Assembly: GCA_004123355.1 (NCBI GenBank)
Contig: SCHM01000001.1
Location: 12,782,193 to 12,846,192 of the forward strand
DNA: 64,000 nt
Source: Amphirosellinia nigrospora
Lineage: Eukaryota; Ascomycota; Sordariomycetes; Xylariales; Xylariaceae
Direction of reading: 5' to 3'
This document shows, one piece after another, positions 23,597 through 35,409 of this stretch. A program made the position numbers and the translations under genes. Below the pieces are notes generated by a model, which saw nothing but the letters and a program-made list of their open reading frames with translations, made no database searches and was not told the origin of the DNA. The number at the start of each line of letters is the position of its first letter. The stretch's first letter is position 1.

Positions 23597-24401
23597 ATGG
23601 CATTCCGCGCTCTCCGTCGGGTGCCCGTGGCCGTATCGCGCCCCATGGCCGCAACACGCTCGTTCCACAGCACGCCGCGCGCCTTCGTCAAGGTCGGCGA
23701 CGCCCTGCCGGACGTCGAGCTGCACGAGGACTCGCCGGGCAACAAGGTGAGCCTGGCCAAGGAGTACGGCAGCGGCATCGCCAACGGCGTCGTCATCGGC
23801 GTGCCGGCCGCCTTCTCGGGCGCCTGCTCGCAGAAGCACGTGCCCAGCTACATCAACCACCCCAAGCTGGCCGACGCGGGCCAGGTCTTCGTCGTGAGCG
23901 TCAACGATGCGTTTGTGTACGTCTGTCTGGGTCTCTCTTCTTCTTCTTCTTCTTCTCGCTCATTTATATACACCGAGGCGGACACGTTTTCTGCGGATGG
24001 ATCCCCTATTGACTAACCAATTTCATAAATAGCATGAAGGCCTGGGGCGAACAGCTTGATCCCACCAAGATGTCAGGTGTAAGTCCGGAGTAGACGGACC
24101 GGATTGGTCTCCGTATAAAAGAGATCACTTTCTCACGCTTATCACTCCAGATCCGATTCCTGGCCGATCCCACGGCCGCCTTCACCAAGGCTCTGGATCT
24201 CAGCTTCGACATGATCCCCGTCTTCGGCAACACGCGTGCCAAGCGCTACGCCCTCGTCATCGAGGACGGCAAGGTCAAGTCCGTGCACGTCGAGCCCGAC
24301 AATGCCGGAACCGACGGTCAGTTAGGCCTCTCCCTATGATTCCAGAGCCATCCATACTAATCTAACCCGCAGTTTCGATGGCCGATAAGGTTCTGGGTTA
24401 G
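23597..24401 (+). CDS. Mitochondrial peroxiredoxin, PRX5/AHP1 type
   Basis: Thiol peroxidase that reduces hydrogen and alkyl peroxides. Four exons (23597-23916, 24033-24078, 24151-24316, 24373-24401) give an intact 186-residue frame. The N-terminus is a mitochondrial presequence (MAFRALRRVPVAVSRPM..., RSFHSTPRAF), followed by the thioredoxin-fold core: VKVGDALPDVELHED, the peroxidatic-Cys loop GVPAAFSGACSQKHVPSY, KAWGEQLDP, IRFLADPTAAFTKAL, and KRYALVIEDGKVKSVHVEP. The active-site PxxxxxxC arrangement matches the atypical 2-Cys or 1-Cys PRX5 group that includes yeast AHP1 and Aspergillus Asp f 3. The first intron holds a TCT microsatellite. Codon usage is strongly C/G-ending (GTCGTC, AAGGTC), suggesting high expression. 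Confidence 0.95.
23935..23957 (+). repeat. (TCT)n microsatellite in peroxiredoxin intron 1
   Basis: About seven TCT/TTC units inside the 116-bp first intron; a pyrimidine tract unlikely to affect the protein. Confidence 0.85.
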
Positions 24402-25384
24402 ATGCCTCTCGGCGTACCTCAGAATTTCATGTGTAGGATGTAGATTATACAGCGCCACTAGCGTGTCGATAAAAAAAGGGGTCCTGCCTTTCAACCTGCG
24501 TCATGATCATGTTGTGTGTTAGATCGAGCATGTATACTACCACAGTATTTCGAGATATACTACAGATGCCTACCTATCTAGCCACCTATGCTCATATCCC
24601 CCCTACCGTTTCTAAGATAAACTCCATGGGAGGTTTTAGGCTTGTTAGGCCTTCTGTGATTGAAAGCAACAATACACAACTTAATATTGATATGTCACTT
24701 CACTACTAACTTCTGAATGGGGGAGGTTCTTGTAGCTAGCAATAGCCTAGTTACACATAAACACTCAGGGGTAACGTCATGTCTCAGTCTCCAGGGGTAC
24801 CCCTAGTGTTCACATGCTACCTCCTGAACCCCGTCTTTCCGAGCCACTTATTCGCCGGTAGGGCTGCATGAACGGATCACAATTAGGTGGCGACGACGTG
24901 TTGAGTTCTTCTAGAATCTTTCTTCATGTAATGTTCAAGACTTATTTCCATTTCGGTACTATTTATAGCGCAGGACCTGCCTACGCAACTAAATATAGTT
25001 TCCATCGCATTGCATGTGAGACGAACCAAGGCGCCTGTCGACATAGCAGATCAGCTATTTAGGCACTAACACCTATGTTCCTAGCTCGTTATTCTGTCCT
25101 GCCTGTCCATCTTAAGAAAAGCACCAAACGTTGGGTATATATCATCGACTCGGGAGTTCATGCAATAGCAGGTATCGACTAGCCCCATAAAAGCAGCCTT
25201 GTGTAAAAGAAACAATCCATGCAGACATGTGCTATAAGCCGTTGTGAAAAACAGCAAGCATGAAGGAAGGGGCAAACAAATCAAATGCTCATATTCACTC
25301 TTATAAATTATCCCTTACTCCGGCCATGATATCTCCGTCTACCTAGTATCTACTCGAGTAATTCATTATAGTGCAATCGTGAGC
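24402..25384. other. Convergent intergenic region
   Basis: Lies between the 3' ends of the peroxiredoxin (plus) and RBR ligase (minus) genes. AT-rich, with no recognisable gene. Confidence 0.5.
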
Positions 25385-27167
25385 TCAATGGCGGCTACCA
25401 GTAGCAGCAGCCTTTAGGTCTATATTAAAGGACCAGCGACCTAGGCAGTGTATATTAGTACCATGCGGTGCCGGGAAAAGGGGTTGAACTGTTGACGCAC
25501 CATTGGCAAGATTTTCAGCCGTGTCATTGAGCAGAATCACACGCCGTTTGTTACAATAGGCAGTCTTGTCCATTATATCCACTTTTAGTTTGGAGTCGGC
25601 AAGCTCCGCTATAGGCTTCTCAAACATTTCGGATAGAGCTTCGACGGCTAGTTCCAGATCCTTTTGGTTATCCTCAAAAATCTCAGTGAGATTGTTGCGG
25701 GCAAGATAAAACGCAAACGCATAAGTCCACTTAAGAGTTTGCCGACATGTCTGCAGAGCCTGAGAAGCCGTGTTTAGGTACTGAACCTCGATCCAGGACA
25801 TGCCAGACGCTGTTTGCAAACTTCTTCTCTTTTTGTGATAGATGTCCTTGTCCAGGCGAGCGGACTGCTCATGATTTGCATAACGGTTATAATAATGCAG
25901 GTATCGCTCCAAGGAAACCCGCGACTTTGCTTGAGCGTCCCTAGCATCCGTTCCGCTCTTCTCCTCGAATCGGTTACAGTTGTACCAGCTAGTACCGTGC
26001 TCCGACCATAATCCCATGCACATCCAACAAAACTCGTGCTTACATTTCCTACAGGTCATATGATTGCAGCCACCATTCTTTTCGATCGTCGAATTGCATT
26101 TTGGACATTCCTTGGTGTTCGCGGATATCCAGTTGGCAGTCTCGCTGTCATCGGCGCACTTCTTCAACCATCTCTTGACAAGCTCGCATGGGGCCGGCTG
26201 GTGGTCGCTGAGAATGCAACCAAAACAGAAGCGGTAGTTGCAGTGACATGCGACGGTCGGTACTACCTTGTCTAAATCCTTCTTTTTAATGGCACACTCG
26301 ACAGCGTTGGTGCAATCAGGTGCCGGACACCATTTTAAAGTGTCTTTATCTTCCACGAAGGTGCGGTTGAGCAGCTCTCGGTAACGATCCCTCAAATCAC
26401 TCGTGACTAAATAATCTAGTGAGCGTGAATCGATAATCCTGTGGCACCCGTCTGCGGGCATTGAATTCGGGCCGCTTCGCCCTCTTCGCGTATCTTTTGT
26501 CCCAGATACTGTCGGTAGCAGTCCACACAATATCGATGACCACATTTCAAGGCAAAGGTGGGAAGGCCTTCCTCGTCCTCACAACAGATGTCACACATGA
26601 ATCCAGACACAGCCTCTAATTTCGGTGGTTCTGAGGCACTTGGCCCTAGGCCTGCAGCCTCGAGGACCCTCGACGAGTTCTCCATGTAATCGTCGATTAG
26701 TCGTTCCTTGTTCCACCGAAAATAGCGAAGCATTATGGCGGCGTCCTCTTTCCTCATTTCTAAGATCAGGTTGACTTCATCGATCATCTCATCTTGTTGA
26801 TGTTGGATGTCGTTGGGATCGTACACTTTGAAGCTGACATCAAAGGCCGCGCCCTTCTTCCTGTCAGATTTGTATGGAATATCAGGATCGTCGTCGGGCT
26901 GGTCATCGAAGACATCGAAATCTAACGCGAAGCTTGTTAGTCAAACTAAAACATAAAAAAATCAAGGCATAAACGCTATGGGACTGAGCTCAGACCATTA
27001 CGGGACATAGCCGGATGTTAGAGGAGATGGTATGAGGCAGAAAGAGAAATAGGAGCAAGGCAGATCTACACACCTTCGTCGCCAGCGGACAGGTCGTTGT
27101 CGGTATCGTCCTGCATGATGTCGTCGTCACTCGACATGTTGGACACGAAGTCCTCGTCGGAATCCAT
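25385..27167 (-). CDS. Ariadne-type RBR E3 ubiquitin ligase
   Basis: RING-between-RING ligase that takes ubiquitin from an E2 onto its own catalytic Cys before substrate transfer. Exons: 27074-27167, 26921-25501, 25440-25385. The acidic N-terminus (MDSDEDFVSNMSSDDDIMQD) is typical of Ariadne proteins. Then a UBA-like region, RING1 (CDICCEDEEG..., CGHRYCVDCY), the IBR (LKWCPAPDC, CHCNYRFCFGC) and RING2 (ECPKCNSTIEKNGGCNHMTC, CKHEFCWMC) with the catalytic Cys in GGCNHM. The C-terminal Ariadne region begins SLERYLHYYNRYANH. One frame change sits at a GGG run (26456-26458) between QCP and DGC in the RING1/IBR junction; otherwise 523 residues. The last intron (25441-25500) is 60 bp with a TACTAAT branch site but is also open and in frame. 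Confidence 0.92.
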
Positions 27168-29013
27168 GCCTGTGACGGGTGTTGGAGGGGCTGCTGAGGC
27201 GAGGACTCGCTTGTTGGGTAGGGTGTCGGGGATGGAGGAGGAGGATACCGTCGCCTCAGCGGCCTTTCGCTTTCTCGTTATGGGAGGAATCGTGTCGGCG
27301 GGAGAAGGGGTCGTGACAATGCTCGCCGATTGCGAGCCGCGGGAGACTATGACTGCGGCTGGGCTGGCGTAGTGAAAAGCCCCGTCAACTTGTTCGCTGT
27401 AGTTGGTGAAGGCGCTGTTATAGTATGGTGACGAGGATATATCCGAGGGCCTGAGGGCCTGTTACCTGGGCGAAACGGCAGGTGGCGTAGTGGCAAAGGG
27501 GGACGGCAAGTAAGGAGTCTGTTGCTGGTGAGATGAGGCGGGTTGCCGGGAGCATGTGGTGGACGGGTTTTGGACAGGTGGGATTTGTATTTCGAACAGT
27601 GAAATCACGAGCCAAAGTTACGCTGCCTCCAGTAACGAAAACTCAACTATGCCAGGGATGCACGACAGAAGTGATGATGAGTGGTGAATGGTAGTGACGA
27701 GTAGCGGTTGGTGGATGATAGTAGGACGGTCTATACGATGTCAGGAACAATGCTGCTGCGATGTATGTAATACGCCGAGACAGGGAGACACATGAGAATG
27801 AAGAAGGGACGGAAAAGAGATGCACAAAACAAGGCTACTCGTCACAGTACTCGTGAACAAACGCAAATGCAACCGCCGACGATGACTGTAGGTAGTAGGC
27901 GGGTGTGTAGTAGTGTAGATTAGAGAGTTAGATAAAGAGTGGGATGGTATGACCTGTAATGTTGGCAGGCAGCCCGAATCGCTCCTACCTACCTACAAAG
28001 CACCTACTGTACCTAAGATATCTCAGTAGCTGGTCGGAGGCGGATACCATGTGGATCCGCCTAAGGTAAGTACCTAAGTACCTGTGTATGGCGCTGCATT
28101 TACTTCTTTAGCAGCCCCCCAACCGACAGCCGGTTGCTTAATACATATACCTGTGTGCGTGCACTGCTCCTGCACTGGTGGCACGCGGGAACGCCAGATG
28201 GCCTACTTTTGTCAGGTGGACAATTCAAGCTCACATCAGATGCAGCCACTTAAAGGAGAGCTGGGTTGGGATGCCCGGTCCCTCCTCCGCCCCATACAAG
28301 TGACGCAACAGCTCCGTTGGCAAAGGCTTCGCTTGCCCGGCAGGTCCGGACCATCCATCTACCATGTCGCCGCACCTTAGGGCCATTGATTGAAGTTACC
28401 TAAGTGTACCTGCTGGAGGTGGATGTAAATAGATACAATAGTGTGAAGAAATCGTTGCAAATGAAAGCAACAAAACAGATTTCATGTGTATTCATATCCT
28501 CAATTATAAGATTCAATGTTGGCCTACCTGCATGGTCCAACCTATGCTCAAGTTGACTATGCCAACACTCTATAACGCCTCACTTAACCACCCACTCCTT
28601 TACTCATCAACGTGGCGATCAACAATGCATCAGGAGCACCGACCAAACCAGTAGAATATAATAAGATAGTATGAGCGTACGAATGGGAAAGCAACCTTGG
28701 CCAAATCGTGCATTCCCGTTCGATACATTACGATGTATAGTCTCTTCCAATCAGCAAGGAACTTCTCTGAAGGAGATATATATTTAGTGTCATCTTGAGT
28801 TTACCCTGCACATGCAATGACGTGGTGACAGACGATGCTCCCGTCTCTCTATGAAACAATAGAACCTTGCAACGCTCAAAAATACTGACTACATTAAACT
28901 ATCGGGTATCCCAGCGCCACTGACCAAAACGCCAACGCTAATGCTGTGTACTTTTTTAGAACCCGTATTTGCGCCATTTACACTCTCATCAAAATGCACC
29001 AATACACCATATT
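27168..29013. other. RBR promoter region and EXO1 3' flank
   Basis: The 450 bp next to the RBR start (27168-27620) are unusually open on the minus strand in the RBR frame and may be an N-terminal extension or a long leader. A cluster of TACCTA/CCTAAG words lies at about 27984-28085. Nothing gene-like was seen at 28.1-29.0 kb. Confidence 0.45.
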
Positions 29014-31469
29014 TCAACCTGAAGCAAACATATACTGTGACAAGTCCAAGGCTCTGCTCTTCGCCTTCCTCCCTGTCGGATCCATATTCTCTAACTCGGG
29101 CGCTACCCCCAACTCCTCCGTCTCGCTCTCTGGTACTAAGAGATCCTCACTACCGATAGACCCGTTCAGCATTTCCAGCTCGGCCACGTCAACCGGTGGT
29201 AGGGGTACAAAGGCCGGATTGACTGGAATTAAGTCTAGACTCATCCGTCCTAGACTGGAGCGCTTGGGTGCCCGAGGAACCGCGAATTTCGACGTCGGCG
29301 ATTCCGTGCCGTAGCCAAGTGCCTTCCGTTCCAGTTGTTGTAATGGCGTGAGTCGTGGAGTCGACGATGGTGTTGTTCTAGCGGTAGATGCCTGTGATAG
29401 CTGACTTGAGGCAGACATCGGAGTCAAGGATGTTAGCGAGCTCTTGGAAGATGATAGTGAGCTTTTTCTCCGTGGTAGTCTAGTCGGTTGTGAATCGCGA
29501 GGGTGCACGTTGGCAACATAAGCGAAGCGGCCAATACTAGATGATTTTGGGGGTGTGTCTGGAATAAAAGTATTCGATGACTCATGTACCGAGTCCGATA
29601 TACCGCCTGTTCCACTCGCGTCGCCGTCCTTAGGAACGTCCGAGTCGTCCAGTTCTGATCGATGGTCCCCGAAAACCGCAATCGTTCTTCGACGATCCAC
29701 ACGTTTAGACCACCCTTCTATTTCAGGAAGCTCTCTCAATGCTTCCTCTACCGAGTCATCAGACAGAAGATAGCCTTCACCTTTTGCCACCGTTCGAGCT
29801 TTCTGGCCTCCTGGTGAGAAGAACCTGCTTTTTTCCTTCTTAGGGCTCAATCCTAACGCAGCGTCATCGTCACAGAGGCGTGGCTTCTTAGGTGGCCGAG
29901 GATTAATCCCAGCCGCAGCGTTGTTGGGCTCGTGAGAAGGCCTTGGTTCATGTCCAGTGGTGCTTCGACGTGAGCTTGATGACAAAGCACGTCCACCGTT
30001 AGTAAGTAAATTAGATACAGGTTCTGTTCGGCGACGTGATGTCCGTGGCGAGCGTGCACCTCTGTTCAGGTAGGTACGAGAAGGGCTCGCCGTTATTGGG
30101 TCGGTGCTATCAATATATGGTCTTGGAAGTGGAAAGACAATAGGTCGCATGCCGTCCCCAGCTGCTCCATCGGGATTGACATGGAAACAGTTTGCGTCCA
30201 TTTCGGCCAGAGGTATACGGCTGTGGGTTTTGAAATACAAGTCAATCGGTTTTTTAGGCGTCTCTTGAGTACTCCGTAACGCAGTAATGCTGCTGCGGCG
30301 GGCGGCAGATGCGGTGCGTTTCCTTGGGGACGGAAGCGTAGGAATTACAATATCTTGTTTTGTTATGGGGTTAGTATCTCCTGCAGCAATCCGTCGAGCA
30401 AGCTCAGTTTCTACTAAAGATCCGATGAAAGGAAGCTGGTCGGGGGTGAGGTCGGGCGGGAGATCAGTAAGATTAACTAGCCGTTTCGACGTTGGGCAGA
30501 AAGCCCATTGGTATAAAAAGGTCTGCTCTGCTTGGTGGAATAGCTTTAAGTAATCAGTCGGAATGCGGTGCTTGCCCTCGAACTGGAGTGCCCGTATAAT
30601 CTTTTCAACTGTTTTGTGTTTTCGAAGCAATCGATGGGCCGTCTTCAACCCCAAACTAGGAATGCTATCGAGGTAGTCACACCCACTCAAGATCGCCATC
30701 TGTCTGAATAACCTGTCATCCCAGCCAACAAATGAGACTTCACGGCAGGCATTAAAGTCCCGGCGGTTGATCTCGACACATTGTCCATACTGGTCTAGTT
30801 TCGTGATGAGTCGTTTAGCACCAAAGACAAGCAGGTCCGAATCTTCAGAAATAATCCCATGAGTAATTCCCTGGCGTTCCAGGTAGACCAGTTGAGCATC
30901 GGCTTCATACGGCGCTACAACGTAGGGAATTTTTGCCTTCTTCAAAGCTTCAATGACATGGCGAGCCATTTCAGGGGTGACATCAATGGCCTTTTGTAGT
31001 TCCTGGTGGGCTTGTGAAGGCTTCCCTGCCTTAAGTAACTCCAAGCCCAGTTTCTTCCCCTCTTCCCTGCGTTTTGAGCGTGACGCCTCTGTAGCAGCTT
31101 TACTAGGCAGGAAATCGCCATCAAATACTAGGTAGGGCGTCACACCAAAGTGCTTCACCATCCGAACACGGTTCATTACAAAGTCGACATATCTGATGTC
31201 AAGCATGAGAAATAAGTTTTTTGGCGGGTGGTATTTCTAGTGTGGGCCTAGGACTTACTTTTGAGTTGGCTTGCCTTGCGCAAGCTCAATGGCGCATGCA
31301 ATTGCGCCACGATGCAACCAGCCATAGGCGTCAACGCCAAAAGTTTCACCCGAAAATTTCTTCAATTCAGTAGGACGATGTATTGACTTCAACAAGGGTA
31401 ATAAACCTTAGATTAGTTAGTATGTTGATTAGCTAGAAGGCACAGAGATGGCGTACCTTGAATACCCAT
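29014..31469 (-). CDS. EXO1: Exonuclease 1 (XPG/RAD2 family)
   Basis: 5'-3' exonuclease and flap endonuclease of mismatch repair and double-strand-break resection, nuclear. Exon 1 (31457-31469) codes only MGIQ plus one base; exon 2 is 31259-31406; exon 3 is 29014-31192; introns are 50 and 66 bp. The frame is intact for 779 residues. N-terminal nuclease domain: MGIQGLLPLLKSIHRP, VDAYGWLHRGA (metal-binding Asp), VFDGDFLPSK. Internal domain: VAPYEADAQLVYLERQ, SEDSDLLVFGAKRLITK, and the helix-hairpin GCDYLDSIPSLGLKTAHRLL. The C-terminal half is disordered and Ser/Arg-rich, the part that in homologues binds mismatch-repair partners and is phosphorylated; a conserved-looking end (GYGTESPTSKFAVPRAPKRS, LDLSQYMFASG) is present. 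It shares a divergent promoter with TMA16. Confidence 0.95.
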
Positions 31470-32267
31470 CTTGTAAAAGGAATTATCTAAGCGTAAATAA
31501 CAACCAAGTAGCTCCGACCGCCGAAATCAGATTGTTGCCATCAGATAGCTACGACGTAGGTAATCGACTACCTGTCAAGCCAGTAACTAAGCAGCTCGTA
31601 TTTGGTTTCAAGTAGCGATTAGACTTGCGTTGGAGGTCGTAGTGGAGGTCGTAGGGGCAGGGCTTCCAAAAGCGTGACGCAGCAAGATGCGGTGAAGCAG
31701 TGATTCCGGCTATAGTTCAAGTAAACACGCCAAGGTCAATACCGAAAGAACACGGTGACCCAGATGCAGATAGGAAGGCGGTATATTAAATAGAATACAA
31801 TTGCAAAGACGGGAATGAGAAACGACTTCTAGGCAGAGTTGCAACAATGAACAAGACACAATAGAGAATTGGAAGCCCCAAACGCCCGTCACGTCAATAG
31901 CTAGATAGAGAGGAACAGTACGCGGCGAGGGATCCAGTTTCTAGGTCCGGGCTATATAATCGATAAGACTAAATGAGCGACGCGTCGCAGACCGCGCCTG
32001 GCCCCGCGGTCTGATTTCCAGAGCAACGTGGGGTAGGACCCGACTTGGACCCACTCCAGTCCATTTTTTAGTTGATCCACACAGTGCCAATCCCTTTCAA
32101 GGCACTCTAAGTACCTAGTAATTTTCACCCCACCAAACCATCGGGCTCATGTGCACTACCACGCAAAAACTGTATCCAAGATATTCACATCAAGAAAGAT
32201 ATCATATCCCTCTATTCTCTCTTACTCATATATCTTAACCTACACATCCACTTCAACCTGTCCCACA
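31470..32267. other. Bidirectional promoter of EXO1 and TMA16
   Basis: About 800 bp between two divergent start codons. Contains CCTAGTAA/TACCTA-type words near 32107-32120 and a CT-rich 5' leader just before the TMA16 ATG. No other gene seen. Confidence 0.5.
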
Positions 32268-32970
32268 ATGCCTAAGACCTTGGAGCGCACGCGCAAAGCC
32301 ATCGCGAAGAAAAAGGGTCCCATCGACTCCCTACACCAGTATTCTCGTGACTCTAAAAGACTTCACCGCGCCCAGGTGAGGGATGAGAAACTGGAGAAGA
32401 TTGCCGCTGCCAGGCGGAAAAAGGACCAACCATACAGTACGTCTGAGTATGTAGATGGACAGCGGCCAAGAATTAACCACCAAGCGTACAGTCGAACGAA
32501 CTGCCTTCTTTCAGGAAGCCCTAAAGCAGAACAGCGGCGAACCGCTCAGCACCGATACCATCCAAGAACTCATCAAGACGTAAGTACTGCGAAATTCTAA
32601 ATCACTTGTCGCTATTGCTGATTGAACATCAGCTACGTCCATCAATATGACGGGGAACTCGATGAAGTAAAGAAGGCACGGAGACCGGGACAACCCGCCA
32701 AGGCTAAGGAAGATCTTTTGAAGGTCAAGATCGCTCATCTCCAAAAGGAGTACCAGAACGGGTTTCGTCAGTGTCGTCTCACGTCCTATCCTTTATGGCT
32801 AAGTAACTAACGAGTATTCCAGTCCTACCAGTTCTCGACACGCAGGAGAACGTTGCCCTCGTTCAGAAATGGGAGGGCTCCTGGTCATATCTCACCACTT
32901 TCAAATGGGCGAGGATGCGATCTGATGGGACAGTCAAACCCGCTAGTTTCCCCCCAAAGGCGACCATTAG
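32268..32970 (+). CDS. TMA16: Ribosome-associated protein TMA16
   Basis: Small protein associated with pre-60S ribosomes and the translation machinery. Four exons (32268-32436, 32492-32579, 32633-32766, 32823-32970); introns of 55, 53 and 56 bp with standard sites. The protein starts MPKTLERTRKAIAKKKGPID, a typical TMA16 basic N-terminus, then SLHQYSRDSKRLHRAQ, ERTAFFQEALKQN, IQELIKTYVHQYDGELDE, RRPGQPAKAKEDLLKVKIAH and QKWEGSWSYLTTFKWARM. The family normally ends soon after a SFPPKG motif. Here SFPPK lies on a run of six C (32950-32955). As written, the frame reads past it to 33259 with non-conserved sequence; the alternative frame stops at 32968-32970 and gives 179 residues, which fits the family. 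I take that end. Confidence 0.88.
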
Positions 32971-35409
32971 TCTAATAGACGGCCGAAGACATTTCACTCT
33001 GCAGTGGATTCCGGAATGCCATATGCTGCAGCTGTGTCAAGACCGAGCTCGGTTAATCCTGCTATCTGTATCGAAACCTGCAAGATGCCCCCCGCCGGCG
33101 CAAGGAGCCGTCAATGCGGGGCTTGCACAATCTCGATTCTCAGACATACAGTCTCGGACTTCACTTGGATGCCCACATCGCGGCATACCAGTTACGACTT
33201 GTTGTTTCACGCCAGATACATCTATGAATGCTTTCCAGTCGTTAGGCGAACCTACTTGAGGATGTCTTATCGCCGCAAGCCATGAGTTTCATCGCTATGC
33301 CTAGAGTAGGTCATTCTCAACGCCGATTCGCTTATAGGTACGGAACACCGTCGACTCTGCAGTTGGAGTAGATGCCCGGGACTTTCACGGGTTTCGACAA
33401 TATCCGCCAGCCAACACTCGTGGCCAGCAATCTATACCTCCCAGTGAGAGCCATGTTTATTGGATACAGCCATAGCGAAATACTAAGCTTGTAGTGCGTT
33501 GTCAATTCGGGGCAAGTAGAGAAACGGCAGCACACAACATTTAGGTCCACCTGTCTCTTACAGACCTCAAAAGTGGATTAGCACAGCCCTCAGTTCAATC
33601 GTCAGAGAACAGACTCAATCTACCTCCAAGTAGACTCTCACGTCTATAATTCATAGCGTGGCTCTTGATCACGCTCTTTCTATTGCTTGAATCACACAGG
33701 AAACGCATATCTGTGTGAGTTATCTGATGTAACTTTACGTCTTTCTATTTGACAATAACTCTTGACGTGGTTGGGTACACATCATATCACAGCCCCCGTT
33801 CCCGCGAATGAAGTAACCAATCTCTACGTTATACCATCCCTATTGGTCCCCCACGTATGGCGACGTATATCCAATAGTAGGAACGAGACTGCGTGGCAAG
33901 ACACCCTACATAAGCTCCGTTGAGATGAAGAACTAGTAGGAATGAAACCTACATATAAATACACTAGGCATGGACGTTGATTCGGCCCCCCAATGATAAC
34001 TCCATCCGCTCCGTGCTACGTTTCTCCTCATGAAACTTCTTACAATAATAATCATACATAATTACTATTTATAGGTGCGTTTCTCTTCGAAAATTATTGT
34101 AGTATCCTAACAATATCAAGATATGTGCAGCTATATCACACATCTGAGAACGTAAGGAACTCTCGAAGTGACTTTCTTCTTATTTTGGAAAATTTCCTGA
34201 GCACATGCTTTCCTTCTTCAGCCAAGATACTAGCTAGAAGCGTCTAAACCCCTCTCGAATCACGCTCAAAACGGCGGGAGCTGACTCGGAGTGTTCAGGT
34301 GCTGCTTATGCGCCAAAGAGGAGACAGTCCTCATCTCGGAAAAGCCATGCTCTGCCACGAAGAGAAGCATATTCGGCTCCTGTGGGAGAGGCATTGGTAA
34401 CCGCAACAAGAGCAACAAGTCTCCATACCAGTGTTGGGGTTGCAGGGAACAACTCGACCGGATGTTATATATATAAGGACACCAAAGACGAACTTATTAT
34501 GGATTAGTTCTTCCTATTCTATATATATATGTAGTTGCCCGGGTGCAGTTAGCATGATACACAATGGATGAGGCGCTTATCAGGCATAGAAGAGACGGAT
34601 AGGAAGCCTTGCATTACTACAAGTCACCACAGATATGATTACTGGTGGGCTTATGTGAACGCGAGAATAAGAACGAAGCTGTTAATAGTCTAGGTGAAGC
34701 TAGCCTCGAAAAGATGGTTGCGAGATATGACACTATAGATTCAGCTCCAGTATATTGAAAGCAGTGGTCTTAGATGGGGGGGGTATACAACAGAAGAACG
34801 CCTATTGTCTCTTGCCGATGTTCGCTCCCATCAATATAGCGAGTATAGATGTTCAATAAAACCCCCGATGTCTTCAGATGATTTTCAATCTCGGACAGTT
34901 GGCTCATAGCTGTCTGCGCAACAAGCGATGAAATAGCGGATTAAACAAGTCTATTTGCCAGGATAGATAGTACTTAACCTACCTACCTCTATAAACTTGC
35001 CTATGCAACGTGATGTTAGAGCTAGATAAGCGAATATTTAGCTAGATTGGTAGGTTCTGAAGGTACCTTAACGAAGCTACCTACCACTGCCTCCTTACAC
35101 CCCCAAATAATTCGGTTCGATGGTTCGCCATAATGCGGCTCTAGACGCCTAGCAAAAAAAGGTGTAGGTGTAAAGAGTGCCCTACCAGGTAAATAAAAGG
35201 GTACCCCGCCCCCACTCCACCTATCGGTACACTTAATGCACACTGGCTATTGGCCCGTGCAGCAGAAAATCTCATTGCGACGTCAAATAAAAAAAACCAG
35301 CTGGAACGCGATACTTCTCTGAGCTAACACTTCATCCATTGCAAACACCCATCCTCCTCATCTACTGTCAGCCCCTCTCCCCGTCTCTGCTCAAGATATA
35401 TCAAGAAGG
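32971..35409. other. 2.4-kb gene-free spacer before MAM33
   Basis: No recognisable gene. Contains TACCTACC clusters at about 34976-34988 and 35050-35090, upstream of MAM33, and an AT-rich middle (34060-34600). Small open frames here match nothing I know. Confidence 0.5.

Noticed and set aside
27097-27372. 91-codon plus-strand open frame at the RBR 5' end
   Set aside because: Antisense to the RBR start region, with no motif; the minus-strand reading fits Ariadne proteins.
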